64,000 bases of DNA from Platanthera guangdongensis (Eukaryota; Streptophyta; Magnoliopsida; Asparagales; Orchidaceae). The translations under genes and the position numbers were made by a program. Below the pieces are notes generated by a model that saw only the letters and a program-made list of their open reading frames with translations, ran no database searches and was not told the origin of the DNA. Of the stretch, positions 32,392-43,050 are shown one piece after another (positions within the stretch are counted from its first letter, which is position 1; each line of letters begins with the position of its first letter). The stretch lies in NCBI GenBank assembly GCA_039583875.1, contig CM077164.1:66557628-66621627 (forward strand), in the 5' to 3' direction.

Positions 32392-34491
32392 GTTGGGTCC
32401 TTGGTTTGGCTGAAAAGTAAAACTAGAAATGACTGATAAGGCAGGTTGAGACTTATACCCTATAGGGTTATATCTCCTAGGTGGGATTATCCAATCAGCT
32501 ACTGGATTAAATGTCTTGTTAGTTGCTTTAAAATTTCTATAGGAGAAATGATTTATATTTGGTCGTTCTGGGATCGACGAATTATGGTGAGTTCGTCGAC
32601 CAGAGTTCGACGAATAGGGAAGGGATCGTCGACCTCCACTCAGAGAATGATCATGGTCATTTTCTGCGTCCCACGTTCGTCGACCTCTGCTCGACGAACC
32701 ATACACAGTTCGTCGATCGCAGTAGGACGAATAATTATTTCTGAAGTTTGCGTTCAGCGTTCGTTGATCGGGGTTTGACGAACTTGCAGGATTTTGTCGA
32801 TCTGAGTTCGACGAATTCTGCTGAACTTGGTTTTTCACAGCTTTCTTCTGTTTTCTGTTTCTATTATCTAGGGGATTTGACTTGTTTTCTGACATGGGTT
32901 TTTCAATTAGTTTCTCTTTACCCTTAGTAGTGATAAACTTTATGGGAGTAGAAAGTATATTCTTCTTTATTATGGGGGGTAAACTTGATGAAGCACCCAA
33001 ACCCAGCCTGCCATTTAATCTGGCATTTACTGTGCTTGTGATATCCATCAGCTTGAGGCTTCTCCCATTGAGAGATTGCTCAAGTTGTTTTGCCTCACAT
33101 AATTCAGATTTTAACTTGATTATCTATTAATTAGCTAGTGTCAATTGATCAGTTAGTTTTCTATTTTCTGTGCTGACAGATTCAAGGTTTTCTAGTCTAG
33201 TCCTCAAGGTTTTTATTTCTTTCTCTGAGTTTATTAGATCCATGCACATAGTTTTAAATTCTACTTTAAATAAGTCAGAATTGAAATCAAAACTAGAAAT
33301 CACCTGATCAGCCTCTGAGACTGAGGCACCTTCATCTTCAGAATCCTCTTCTGATCCACTGTTGCTTCTGGAGGCATCTATTGCCATTAGGCACACTTCC
33401 TTGGATCTGGCTTCTTCCTCTTCTTCACTGGAGCTGGAGGAGGATGTTTCCTCTTCTGTGTCACTCCAGGACTCAGCAACAAATCCTTTGTCTTTCCTTT
33501 TATATTTGTTGGAGGAGGGTCTGCTGCTTTGTTTTCTTCTGGAATCCTTGTCCCTGCCCTTGTCCTTTTTCAGATTCTCTGGGCATTCTGAAATATAGTG
33601 CCCAGGCTTTCTGCATCCAAAACACACAACCTCCTTAGTTGGTATCTTGTCATATTTGGGCTTATCATCCTGTCTGGATGATTTTCTTCTAAAGTCCTTT
33701 CTTGCCATTTTGTAGAATCTTTTGGCAAAAAGACTCATTAACTCTTCATTGGATGTAGATGTTTCATTTTCTTCAGAAGCATTGAAGGCCAAGCTGTGCT
33801 CCTTCCTAACTGGGGTAGTTGCCTTCTATTCTGCTGCCTCTCTTAATTTAACAAGCTGCTCATATGACTTCAGCTTGCCTAACAGAGATTCTGTTGAAAT
33901 CTCATTGAGGCTTCTGGCTTCTTTGATTGGCCAGATTCTGGTATCCCATGAACTGGGGAAACACATCAGTATCTTGTCATTCACCTTAGTTAAGGTGATG
34001 TCCTTGTCAAGAGTCTTGAGTTCACTGATGATTGAACTTAATCTATTGTACATCTCAGCCACAGATTCTGTCTCATCCTTTTTGAAATTCTCATAGAGAG
34101 AAATGAGACTGGATCTCCTATCCTTTCTTTAGTCAGCTGAGCCTGCTACCATTTGGTTGAGAGAGTCCCAAATGGCCTTGGCTGAGTTGCACTCAGCCAC
34201 CTTCTGAAATATGTCATCTGACATTGTTTGGGCCAGAATATTCATAGCCTTTGCATCAGCCATCTTGGATTTCTTATAGGCTTCAGTATTGTCTAGAGGT
34301 GGTACTGCACTCAGATTAGTTGATGTGCTGGCAAAAGTTGCAGGAGCTGGAGGAACACCTGTTGAAATGACAGAAAAAATATCCTCATCAATGGAGTTCA
34401 TATATAATATAATTCTTGCCTTCTTGATGGCAAACTTATTAAGATTGCACACTAGAGGTCTGATGTTTGTATAATCCTTGTTTTGGGCCAT
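32392..34491 (-). pseudogene. gag: Copia B gag (nucleocapsid polyprotein), four stops
   Basis: Starts at ATG 34489-34491 (MAQNKDYTNIRPLVCNLNKF). Order: capsid-like helical region (AKAIWDSLNQMV, ENFKKDETESVAEMYNRL, LTKVNDKILMCFPSSWD), SLFAKRFYKMARKDFRRK, a CCHC zinc knuckle CFGCRKPGHYISEC (RNA binding), a basic stretch, an acidic Ser/Glu run, a predicted coiled coil (FKTMCMDLINSEKEIKTLRTRLENLE), the MDITSTVNARLN block, then a tail of repeated SSN(S/P)xRRT units and GPNVT before TAG at 32383. Stops at 34129-34131, 33826-33828 and 33127-33129 break it. C has Gln where B has the 33826 stop. Long gag with a C-terminal extension fits Sirevirus-type elements. Confidence 0.87.
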
Positions 34492-34662
34492 GTCTGTGAG
34501 AAGGATATGTGTAATAACAGAATAAAAACAAACTGATCTAACTAAGGGATCTTTGGGTTCAGGTGTTAGCCTGTACAACCAATCAGGTATGGTATGTTAA
34601 CCAACTTATAAGGTCTGGTAATTTAACCAACCTTTAAGATTTGGTATTTTTTAACTAACCTG
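34492..34662 (-). other. 5' leader of B
   Basis: Untranslated sequence between PBS and gag ATG; no gene. It includes TTAACC-type repeats (TTGGTTAA(A/C), three near-copies in 34590-34660). Upstream in-frame codons are not conserved with D/A and are taken as leader. Confidence 0.5.
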
Positions 34663-34676
34663 GCTTTGATACCAAT
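34663..34676 (-). other. Primer-binding site of B
   Basis: Minus strand ATTGGTATCAAAGC follows the LTR2 end ...AACTTTCA. It matches the plant initiator-Met tRNA-type site (TGGTATCAGAGC) with one change. Confidence 0.85.
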
Positions 34677-36780
34677 TGAAAGTTCCGGAGGTATGCTTGA
34701 TACCACCTGAAGGTGTTAGTTAGATCAGATATACTCTAGAGGGGGGGGTGAATAGAGTATGTTGGTGATTTTAAAACTTTTACAACTGTTGTTGTATTTT
34801 AGGTGTGTGTGCAGGGAAGCAAATATAATAAACCAAGATGCAGCAATTATCTAATCACAACACATTCACAGAGGAAGGCCAGAAAACAAAAAGAAAGGAA
34901 AGCAACCAGACGACACAAGAATTTTATAGTGGTTCCCCAAAACTGGGTAGTCCACTTTTCTACCACCCTAGTAGGAATCCACTGCAGGAAGGGGTTGATC
35001 AGGTGTCCTGGCACCAATGGGGTTTTGATCAGGTTCCCAAAAACCAAACCCTCAAGTATTTTGGAGGGAGACTTGCAACCAGAATAATTTTGAAGGGAAT
35101 TAAAACCCTGTACAGAGGTGGAGTGAGAGGGTGATGAGGTCTTCTCTTTCTCAAGTCAAATGAGAAGACTTGTGGATTGTTGTTTAGCAGCTTTGCTCCC
35201 CCTGAGATGTAGAATGAATCAGGAAGAATGCTGGAGCACTGCTTCAGGGTGATAGGTCTTCAAAGGCCTAGATTTCCTGGTCCAGAGAAAGTCTCCAGGA
35301 ACTTCTTGTGACTGATATGAATGTATTGTCTTTGAAGTTATCCTGAGTAAAAGTAGATGAAGATGACTCTTGATATTGATGTAGTGTTCTTCTTCTTTTT
35401 CTTCTTGATCGGTTTCTCTCTGGGCCAAGAATGAATTCGTTTTTTCCGTGTGTTGTGTGTATCACTGTCTGTCTTTTTATTATTGTGTGTATCACTGTCT
35501 GTCTTTTCTTTGTTGTGTGTATCACTGTCTGTCTTTTTTTTGTTGTGTGTATCACTGTTTGTCTTTTTTTTGTTGTGTGTATCTGTATTATTCCATCTTT
35601 CTGTATATCTACATGTCTAATAAGAAAAATTCGAATTCTTGAATATGGAGCAGTAATGGAAGACTGCCTGGAAAGAAAGCAGCAATAAATTATTTCCCCA
35701 ACTGTTTCCATGGGAAAATGACATGCAATAATCCAGGATTAACTTCGCATTCTAACGGTAGTATTCCTGGAAGAACTGCCATTAAATGTTCAGGAATCAG
35801 CGTCATGGAATGAGACGGGAACGGAAGAAGACCTAGTCTGGAATCGTCGACTGAAGAACATAATTCGTCGAACTGAGTTTTGAGTTCGTCGAGCTGAGCC
35901 TGAGTTCGTCGAGCTAAGCTGAGTTCGTCGAGTTGAGCTGAGTTCGTCGAGCTGAGCTGAGTTCGTCGAGCTGACAGTCTTCATTCGTTGAACAGACAAT
36001 CTTCAATGTAAGACAGTATTCGTCGAGCTCAGAATCAAATTTGTCGAGCTGAGAAAAGTTTTGGACTTAGGCAAAATATCATGCATCTGCTGAAATGCTG
36101 TGTCGACAAAAGTTGGTGTCGACAGATTGATCTTGGTGTCGACATAAGCTGGTGTCGACTGATATCCTAGTGTTGACACAAATCCTCTGGTGTCGACAGA
36201 TATCCTGGTGTCGACACAAATCCTCTGGTGTCGACATAAGCTGTTGTAGATATAAATTGTCTGCTGTCGACACAAACCCTAAGTGTCGACACAAATTCTC
36301 TGAGTCCAGAAATCATCGAGTAGAGTACAGCATTCGTCGACCAGAGAAGCTGACTTCGTCGACCTGAGAAATTGACAACTTGAGGTCCAAGTTTGTCGAG
36401 CTCAGAATATAATTCGTCGACCGAAGCTTGAAGTTGGACTTAGAGAAATTCTGAAGTAGTCCTGATAATGCTTGAAGTAGAATCCCGGTGTTCGTCGAAC
36501 AAAGAACATAGTTCGTCGAGCTCAGCACTACGAATTGTCTCACAATCGTCGAGCGCAAAACTCCCTTCGTCGAGCTGATTTCGACGAACGTCGAACTCAT
36601 TTCACTTAGTCTGAAAACTGATAGATCTGGAGTTCCTGATGGTCTTGAGGAAGGCTGGTCCATTTGAAGTTGAGATAGAGGACTGTCCTAGACTCTAAGA
36701 CATAAACTTGACCCAGACTATACATGATGGGTCACATCCTAAGTTAGTGGACCTAGCCCAAATCAACTAGGGATCCAACA
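34677..36780 (-). repeat. LTR2: 5' LTR of B and 3' LTR of C, mosaic
   Basis: 2104 bp. Left of about 35960 it shares variants with LTR3 against LTR1 (TTCCGG, TACCACC, GAGATGTAG, GATGAGGTC, AATGACATGC). Right of about 35990 it shares variants with LTR1 against LTR3 (ATATCATGCATCTGC, GTCCAAG, CACAATC, GATAGATCTGGAG). It contains the hairpin (34731-34760), TATA (34922-34928), the 30-bp minisatellite and the TCGA field. Confidence 0.93.
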
Positions 36781-36797
36781 ATCTACCCCTATTTGGG
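36781..36797 (-). other. Polypurine tract of C
   Basis: CCCAAATAGGGGTAGAT on the minus strand abuts LTR2; one T interrupts the purine run relative to B. Confidence 0.78.
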
Positions 36798-36973
36798 TGA
36801 GGTCACTAACAGAGACTCCAAGCAAAGAACAAACAGAAAAACAAAGCAAAATTGAGAAATATATCTGGCAAAGAATTTACAACACATGCATCAGATATAT
36901 ATATATACATACAGGCTTTGTTTTAGTACAAGATATAGTCTGAAATAGAAGCAGAAATGAAATAACCACAAAA

Positions 36974-39765
36974 TTACTTCTCTGTCTTCTTCTGTTTTAG
37001 CTTGTCTTCTGGTGCTTTATCTCCTGGCTTTTTGAAAATGATTTCCCTATTGGGATCTGAAGCTTGAGCCCTGGTCATAGTCATGTCAGCTGCCGCTATG
37101 ATGTTCAGTGAAGTGGCTCTGGGGACAACTGCTTTTGGGTGAAGATGCATGTACTCATCAACATTGAGTAGCTTGTTTCCTTTCCCAAATCTCTTTAGCT
37201 CATCTCTCCTGTACTGAGACATAGTAGTTAATCGTGTTGTGTCCTTGCCTTCAGCTTTAGATTTGTTGATTAGAGATAAGCCAATGAGCTCTTGGAACCT
37301 TGCCATTCTAGCTGTGTTGGCTGTTTCTGGATCTTCAGGAGGAGAGTAGGGCCTTTCAGCTTCATGTTCCTTATGTTCCTGGTGCTGCTGCTGCTGTGGT
37401 TATTGATGGTGTTGTCTGCCTGAAGATGGTGGCCTTGGTTGACTACCACCAGAAGATCTCCCTTTTTGTCTCTGATAAGTTTGAATATGGGCAGATCTCT
37501 AAGGGCTAGAGCCAGAGGCACCTGCTGCTGGAGGAGGAGGAGGAGGATCCTTTCTGTATCTATGAACTGGGGGAGGAGAGTATCTCCTGCCCCTCTTCTT
37601 CTCTCTTTGCTGGTTCTTTGATAGACACATCCATGCAGGCATCCCTTTGTAAGGAGCAACATTGTGCAGAATATAGTATGGAGTGTGTGCAGTGGGATTA
37701 GGCTTGGGAGCAGGAGGAGGAGGAGCCTTCCATTTCTTAGAACGCAACTTCTTTTTCTTTTTAGCAGCCTCCTCTCTAATTCATCATCATCGTCATCATC
37801 ATCATCAGAACCTGAACTCTTAGGATTTTCATACAGAGCATTCAACTTCCTCAAGGTTTCATCAGGAATGATAAGAGGTTTTTCTTGAGGGGGGATAGAA
37901 GGTTCAGAGGGTGATGGTTCAACAGCAGTAGAGACAGAGCTTTCAGCTGCTGCCTTGTTCTATTCTTCAATGACTGCCAGAATGAGCTCATCCAGATCAG
38001 GCATGAGGGAATAATCCATGACAAAATCTGGAACAGAGCAGATGTTTGGAATAGACACAGGAATTAGAACAGCAGTAGGAGCAGCAAGGGTGTCACAGAG
38101 TTGCTTGGCAACTGCTGGACTAGCTGGAGAGGTATACTGGACAATAGCCAAATATGGCTTAGCAACCTCTACTGAAGGAAGCTTAATATATACAGGATCA
38201 AAGGTATGAAGTATCTCAGATAAATTAACGGTGGGATTTATAAGGAAATCACCAGAAGTTGTTATTGTATCTACTAACTCATCAAAGCTAATGTCAGTGT
38301 CCATAAATTGAATAAAATCAATTTTTTCAGAATCAAAATCTGTATATGTAACTGCAACTGCATTATCAAGTACTGTATCAACTGTATCTGTATTATCAAA
38401 AACTGTATCTGCAGTATCAACTGTATTGTCAAAAACTGTATCAACCTCTGTATCTGCTGCACCAGCTTCATCATGGAGCATCTCCCCTTGCCTGGGTTCA
38501 GGAGAACCTGGAGCCAGACCCCTGAATGAAGAGGGGGCAACAGAAAGGGCTATGATTTGTGCAGATAAAGAATTAATGGAATTCACCAGAGGTGTAATGG
38601 CCTCTGTGATGAGTGATTGAATGAGAGGAGTCATAATAGAGATGATGGAGGGAATGGTGGAAGAGTCCAGAAGTGGAGAAAGAATGGTGGAGGGAATTGA
38701 AGCAGAGGAGGAAGGAAGAATATATGGAGGGTATAATGGAGGGAGAACAGTGTGTGGTTCAGTGGGTATGGTGTAGGATGGAATAGTAGATAGGTGTGGG
38801 GGAAGAGGGGATTGAGGAGGTGAGGGAATATGGGTTGCAGTGGGGGAAACTGGAGGTGGAGGGATATGTGCAAGATCAAGCGGTGGAGATTGATGTTGAG
38901 GTGGAGTCAATTGAGGTGGAGTCAATTGAGGTGCAGGAGGAGTTGGAAGAGATGGAGGAGGTGGACTGGCCTCTTCAGTGTCAGGGTGGGGAGTGACCTT
39001 GACGGTCCTTGTGCTCTCAGAAGCGTTGATGGATGTGGAGGAACCCTTGGAGGGTTTGGTGATTGTCCTCTCCCATCTTCCAAACAAGGCGCAGGTAAGG
39101 CACTTGCTGGCATTGATGAATGTGGTCGGGGAGACCAAACATTCACTGGCCTTTTCCTGGAGGAAAATCCCCAGGATTCTGCCGTAGCAGACTTCCTTCT
39201 TGCTTGTTTTCTTCTTGATTAGGTCAAAGAAGACCATGCCCCAGTCGACTTGTCATTTGTTGAGCACTGCGCACATAATCAGGAATTGATGGCGAGTGAT
39301 ATAGTCATGTGCCGAGTGCTTGCCCATCAGAATTTTTCCTACAATGTCGGCAAAGAATTGATAGGCGGCAGACAGTTGCTTCTTCAGAAGCTTATTAGGG
39401 TTGCTGCCGGAGAAACCCATTCCCTTCAACATATCAGAATATTCTTCAGTGTCCATTTCCAAGTTGTCTTCACCATTGATCAGTCCAAAAATTTCAGAAA
39501 GTACTGCTGGAGATAGGGAAACGACAGTGTTTCCATTATGTCCTGTCAGATCTCCATCTTCAGAAACGGTTGCAGTGTATACCCGTTCTCTTATCTCGGT
39601 TGAGTGTAGCTTGATGCTGCGAGTCATGAAATCCTTGAGATGCAATTCTTCAAGTAATTCCAGGATATAAGGAAAGATTGGATCTGAATGTTGGAAAGAC
39701 TCAAAATCCATGGAGAATGCTGCATCAAACTTCATCGCCGCAAGTGCTCCTGGAGGAATCGCCAT
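36974..39765 (-). pseudogene. Third ORF of C, best preserved copy
   Basis: ATG at 39763-39765. The first block (to LIMCAVLNK) ends at the TGA shared with B near 39253. The next frame, 37960-39237, is open for over 400 codons: FFDLIKKK, YGRILGIFLQEKA, FGRWERTI, a long Pro-rich linker with a duplicated QLTPP unit absent from B, the SLITEAITPLVNSINSL block, Asp-rich DNTVDT repeats, GDFLINPTV and MPDLDELIL. A stop at 37960-37962 and frame changes precede the Asp run, KAPPPPAPKPNP and the C-terminal block (MARFQELIGLSL...VPRATSLNI). About 930 codons in total. No function is known; the N-terminal block resembles the putative plant transposon protein family. Confidence 0.72.
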
Positions 39766-39787
39766 TGATGACCTGCAAAGAAAATCA
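39766..39787 (-). promoter_or_regulatory. Candidate 3' splice site before third ORF of C
   Basis: Minus strand GTGATTTTCTTTGCAG, then GTCATCA and the ATG at 39765; as in B. Confidence 0.5.
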
Positions 39788-40186
39788 CAGAGAAAACGAC
39801 GATCAAGAGCAAAGGAACTGAAAGCGCGGGACGGAGGTCGAAGAAAAGCTAGATATAAGATTTTCGGAATATGAATCGACAAGCTCCGTTCCACGAAAAG
39901 AGACAGTTCTCCGAACTGAGGTTGACGAAATAAGTTAGAGGTGAGTAGTTCGTCGAAATAATTTAGAAGAATTGAAAATAGTTCGTCGAACTCTATTCGA
40001 CGAAATGGTTTCTGAAGCAAGGTTCGTCGATCTCCGGTCGACGAAAATTATTTCCACACAGAGAATTCGTCGATCTTCGTTCGACGAGAATCTCTCAATC
40101 TTTCCCTAATTCGTCGAACTCCGTTCGACGAACTCTGGAAAATTCGTCGAATGCAGACAGAAATTAATTTAACTCTTCTCCATTAA
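39788..40186. repeat. Hairpin spacer between pol and third ORF of C
   Basis: Non-coding; same four TTCGTCGA/TCGACGAA inverted repeats as in B, at about 39982-40004, 40022-40045, 40066-40088 and 40110-40132. Confidence 0.78.
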
Positions 40187-43007
40187 TCATTCCCAGTTGA
40201 TTATAAAGAACAGATGGGTTTTCTCATCTAAAGGTTTGGTGAAAATCTCTGCTCTCTGTAAATCAGTAGGAATATGAATCAAGTTAATCTTCTTTTTGTC
40301 TACATTATCTCTAATGAAATAATGTCTTATTTCAATATGTTTAGTCCTAGAATGATGAACTGGATTCTGAGCTATAGCAATAGCACTTGTATTATCACAA
40401 AATAAGGTTGAATTATTTAAGTTGATACCATAATCTAGGAGCTAGTTTTGTATCCATAGCATCTGTGAAGAGCAGCTGCCAGCAGCCATATACTCTGCCT
40501 CAGCAGTTGATGTAGACACAGATATCTTCTTTTTGCAAAACCAAGAGACAAGTCTCATACCCAGGAACTGGCAAGTTCCAGAGGTACTTTTCCTATCCAC
40601 TCTACATCCAGCATAGTCAACATCTGAGTATCCAGTTAACTCAAATTCTGATCTGCAGGATACCAGAGTCCTAAACTAGGATAACTCTTTATATATCTCA
40701 AAATCCTTTTTATAAAAATAAGATGAGATTCTTTAGGATTCACTTGGAATCTAGCACAAAGGCATGTGGTAAACATTATGCAGGCCTGCTAGCTGTTAAG
40801 TATAATAAGGATCTGACAATTGCCATATAATGTTTCTGATCTACAGGTTTCCCTGCTGCATCAGAATCCACAACAGCATTGGTAGCCATAGGTGTTTTCA
40901 TTCCTGAAGCATCACCCATCCCAAACTTTTTAATAAGCTCTTTAGCATACTTAGATTGGGAGAGAAAGATACCATCAGGGAGCTGCTTCACTTGGAGACC
41001 AAGGAAGTAGGAAAGCTCACCCATGCTACTCATCACAAATTTGGAATGCATGAGGTCAGTAAACCTTACAAAGAGCAAGAATATTCTAATTGCCTCCAAC
41101 CTTGCAACAGGGGCAAAGGTTTGGTCATAGTCTATTCCTTCCTCTTGCTTATAGCCTTGAGCAACAAGTCTAGCTTTGTTTCTTACTATGTTCCCTTGTG
41201 CATCCAATTTGTTCCTATAGACCCATTTGGTTCCAATAACTGGGTAGTTATGGGGTCTTGGAACCAAATCCCAAACTCTATATCTCTCAAATTGATTTAG
41301 TTCCTCTTGCTTTGCAAGAATCCAGTGGGGATCTTGCTCAGCTTCATGGATGGTGAGAGGTTCAATTTGAGAGAGAAAACAGGCATGCATCAAGTCTTGA
41401 TTGAGCTGATGTCTTGTCTGTACACCAACTAAAGTGTGTCCAATCACTTGAGATCTGGGGTGATCTCTAATTGTGACAAGATCAGTTGGTGGAGTTGGTT
41501 GTGCAACAGTTTCTGTAAATAATTCCTCTTGAGGTATGGTACTGGCTGTTGATGGAAGTTCAGTTACTTTCTCTTGGACTTCTTCTTCACTATCTTCAGC
41601 AGCCTGTGGAGTGGGATGAGTTGGAACCTCTTGGGTAAGGTTTAGTCCATCCATAGACTCACACAGTGGTGAAACCTGCAAAAAACTATTGGTAGAAATG
41701 TCTTTCTCCTTACAAGACATGTTAGCTTCATCAAAAGACACATGGACAGATTCTTCAATTTTAAGGGATGATTTGTTGAAAACCCTATAGGCCTTGCTTA
41801 CTTGGGAATATTCTAGAAAAATCACTTCTTCAGCCTTAGCCTCAAATTTTCTAATGTATCTTTTGTTATTAGTGTGGATGTAACATATGCAACCAAAAAC
41901 TTTAAAGTAAGTGATTTTAGGTTTCTTTTCTTTATGTAATTCATAGGGGGTCTTATGTTTTAGTTTATGTATAAGACATCTGTTTAGGACATAGTTAGCT
42001 GTGTTTACAGCTTCTGCCCAAAAGGATAGAGGCATGTAAGCATCTGCTAACAATGTACCTGCAGCTTCACTAAGTGTCCTATTTTTCCTTTCAGCAACCC
42101 CATTTTGTTGGGGAGTTCTAGGAGCTGTGAAGCACTGCCTGATAGCTTTCTTCTCACAGAACTCATGCATAAGAAGAGACTCAAACTCTGTGCCATGATC
42201 ACTTCTGATCAATGCAACATGAGTAGAGAACTCAATCTGTATGGTCCTGAGAAAATCTGTAAGAACTTTGAATGTATCTGACTTAGCTCTCAGAAAGGCT
42301 ACCCAATTGAATCTGGAGAAATCATCAACAATGACTAAGGTGTAAGACTTCCCTCCTAGGCTTTGTACTGCAATGGGTCCAAAAAGATCCACATGAAGCA
42401 GATACAATATCCTAGGTGAATCACTTTTATTAATGGATTTGATACTAGTTTTAGTTTGCTTGCCTAGTTGACAAGCCCTGCATAGGCTTTCCTTCTTGTA
42501 GGGACCAGAAGGTAAACCTCTAACAAGGTTGTCTTCAGATAAACTAGATATGTTCTTAAGGTTTACATATCCTAGCCTTTTGTGCCATAACTCATTTTGG
42601 TTACTAGTGATATTGAGTAAACAAATATCAGTTGTGGCAGAAATGAAATCTACTAAATATATGTTTCCTTGTCTAAGTCCAATTAAAACAGTTTGGTTTT
42701 TATCATTTATAATAGAGCAAGAGGTAGAGTTGAAATGTACCTGATAACCTTCATCACATAATTGACTTATGGATATAAGGTTATGTTTAAGCCCTCTTAC
42801 ATATGTCACCTTTTTGAAGGTCACTGCTCCAATGCTTACTCTTCCATATCCTTCTGACTGACCACTCTTTGAGTCTCCAAATATCACCTTTGGTCCTAGC
42901 TTGGACTTATAGCTGAAGAGATTTGCTTTGCTGCCAGTCATATGCTTGGAGCAGTCACTGTCCAGGTACCAGGTCTGACTTAACCTTGGACAGCTCTTCA
43001 CCTGTAC
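40187..43007 (-). pseudogene. pol: Copia C pol, long open frame but RT core deleted
   Basis: From protease (YLDSDCSKHMTG, with Gly to Asp in the DSG motif) through integrase (CRACQLGKQT, VDDFSRFNW, RSDHGTEFESLL, NGVAERKNRTL) to truncated RT, the frame is open from 43013 to 40776 (745 codons). RT reads [23 protein letters not shown], the same in-frame loss of about 111 codons as B, so YVDD is absent. The frame ends at SRPA by the frameshift shared with B; the RNase H remainder lies in other frames to about 40187. Integrase catalytic residues are intact, so it could encode integrase but not reverse transcriptase. The protease change probably inactivates processing too. Confidence 0.9.
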
Positions 43008-43050
43008 CTGCATTAAAAAATAAAGCTCAATTGTTCTTGACCTAGGTTAC
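43008..43050 (-). other. GT...AG segment at gag-pol boundary of C (43 nt)
   Basis: CCAAG precedes GTAACCTAG on the minus strand (good donor context), with TTTTTTAATGCAG before GTACAGGTG. It contains the gag stop; excision joins AAG to GTA in the pol frame. Confidence 0.4.
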
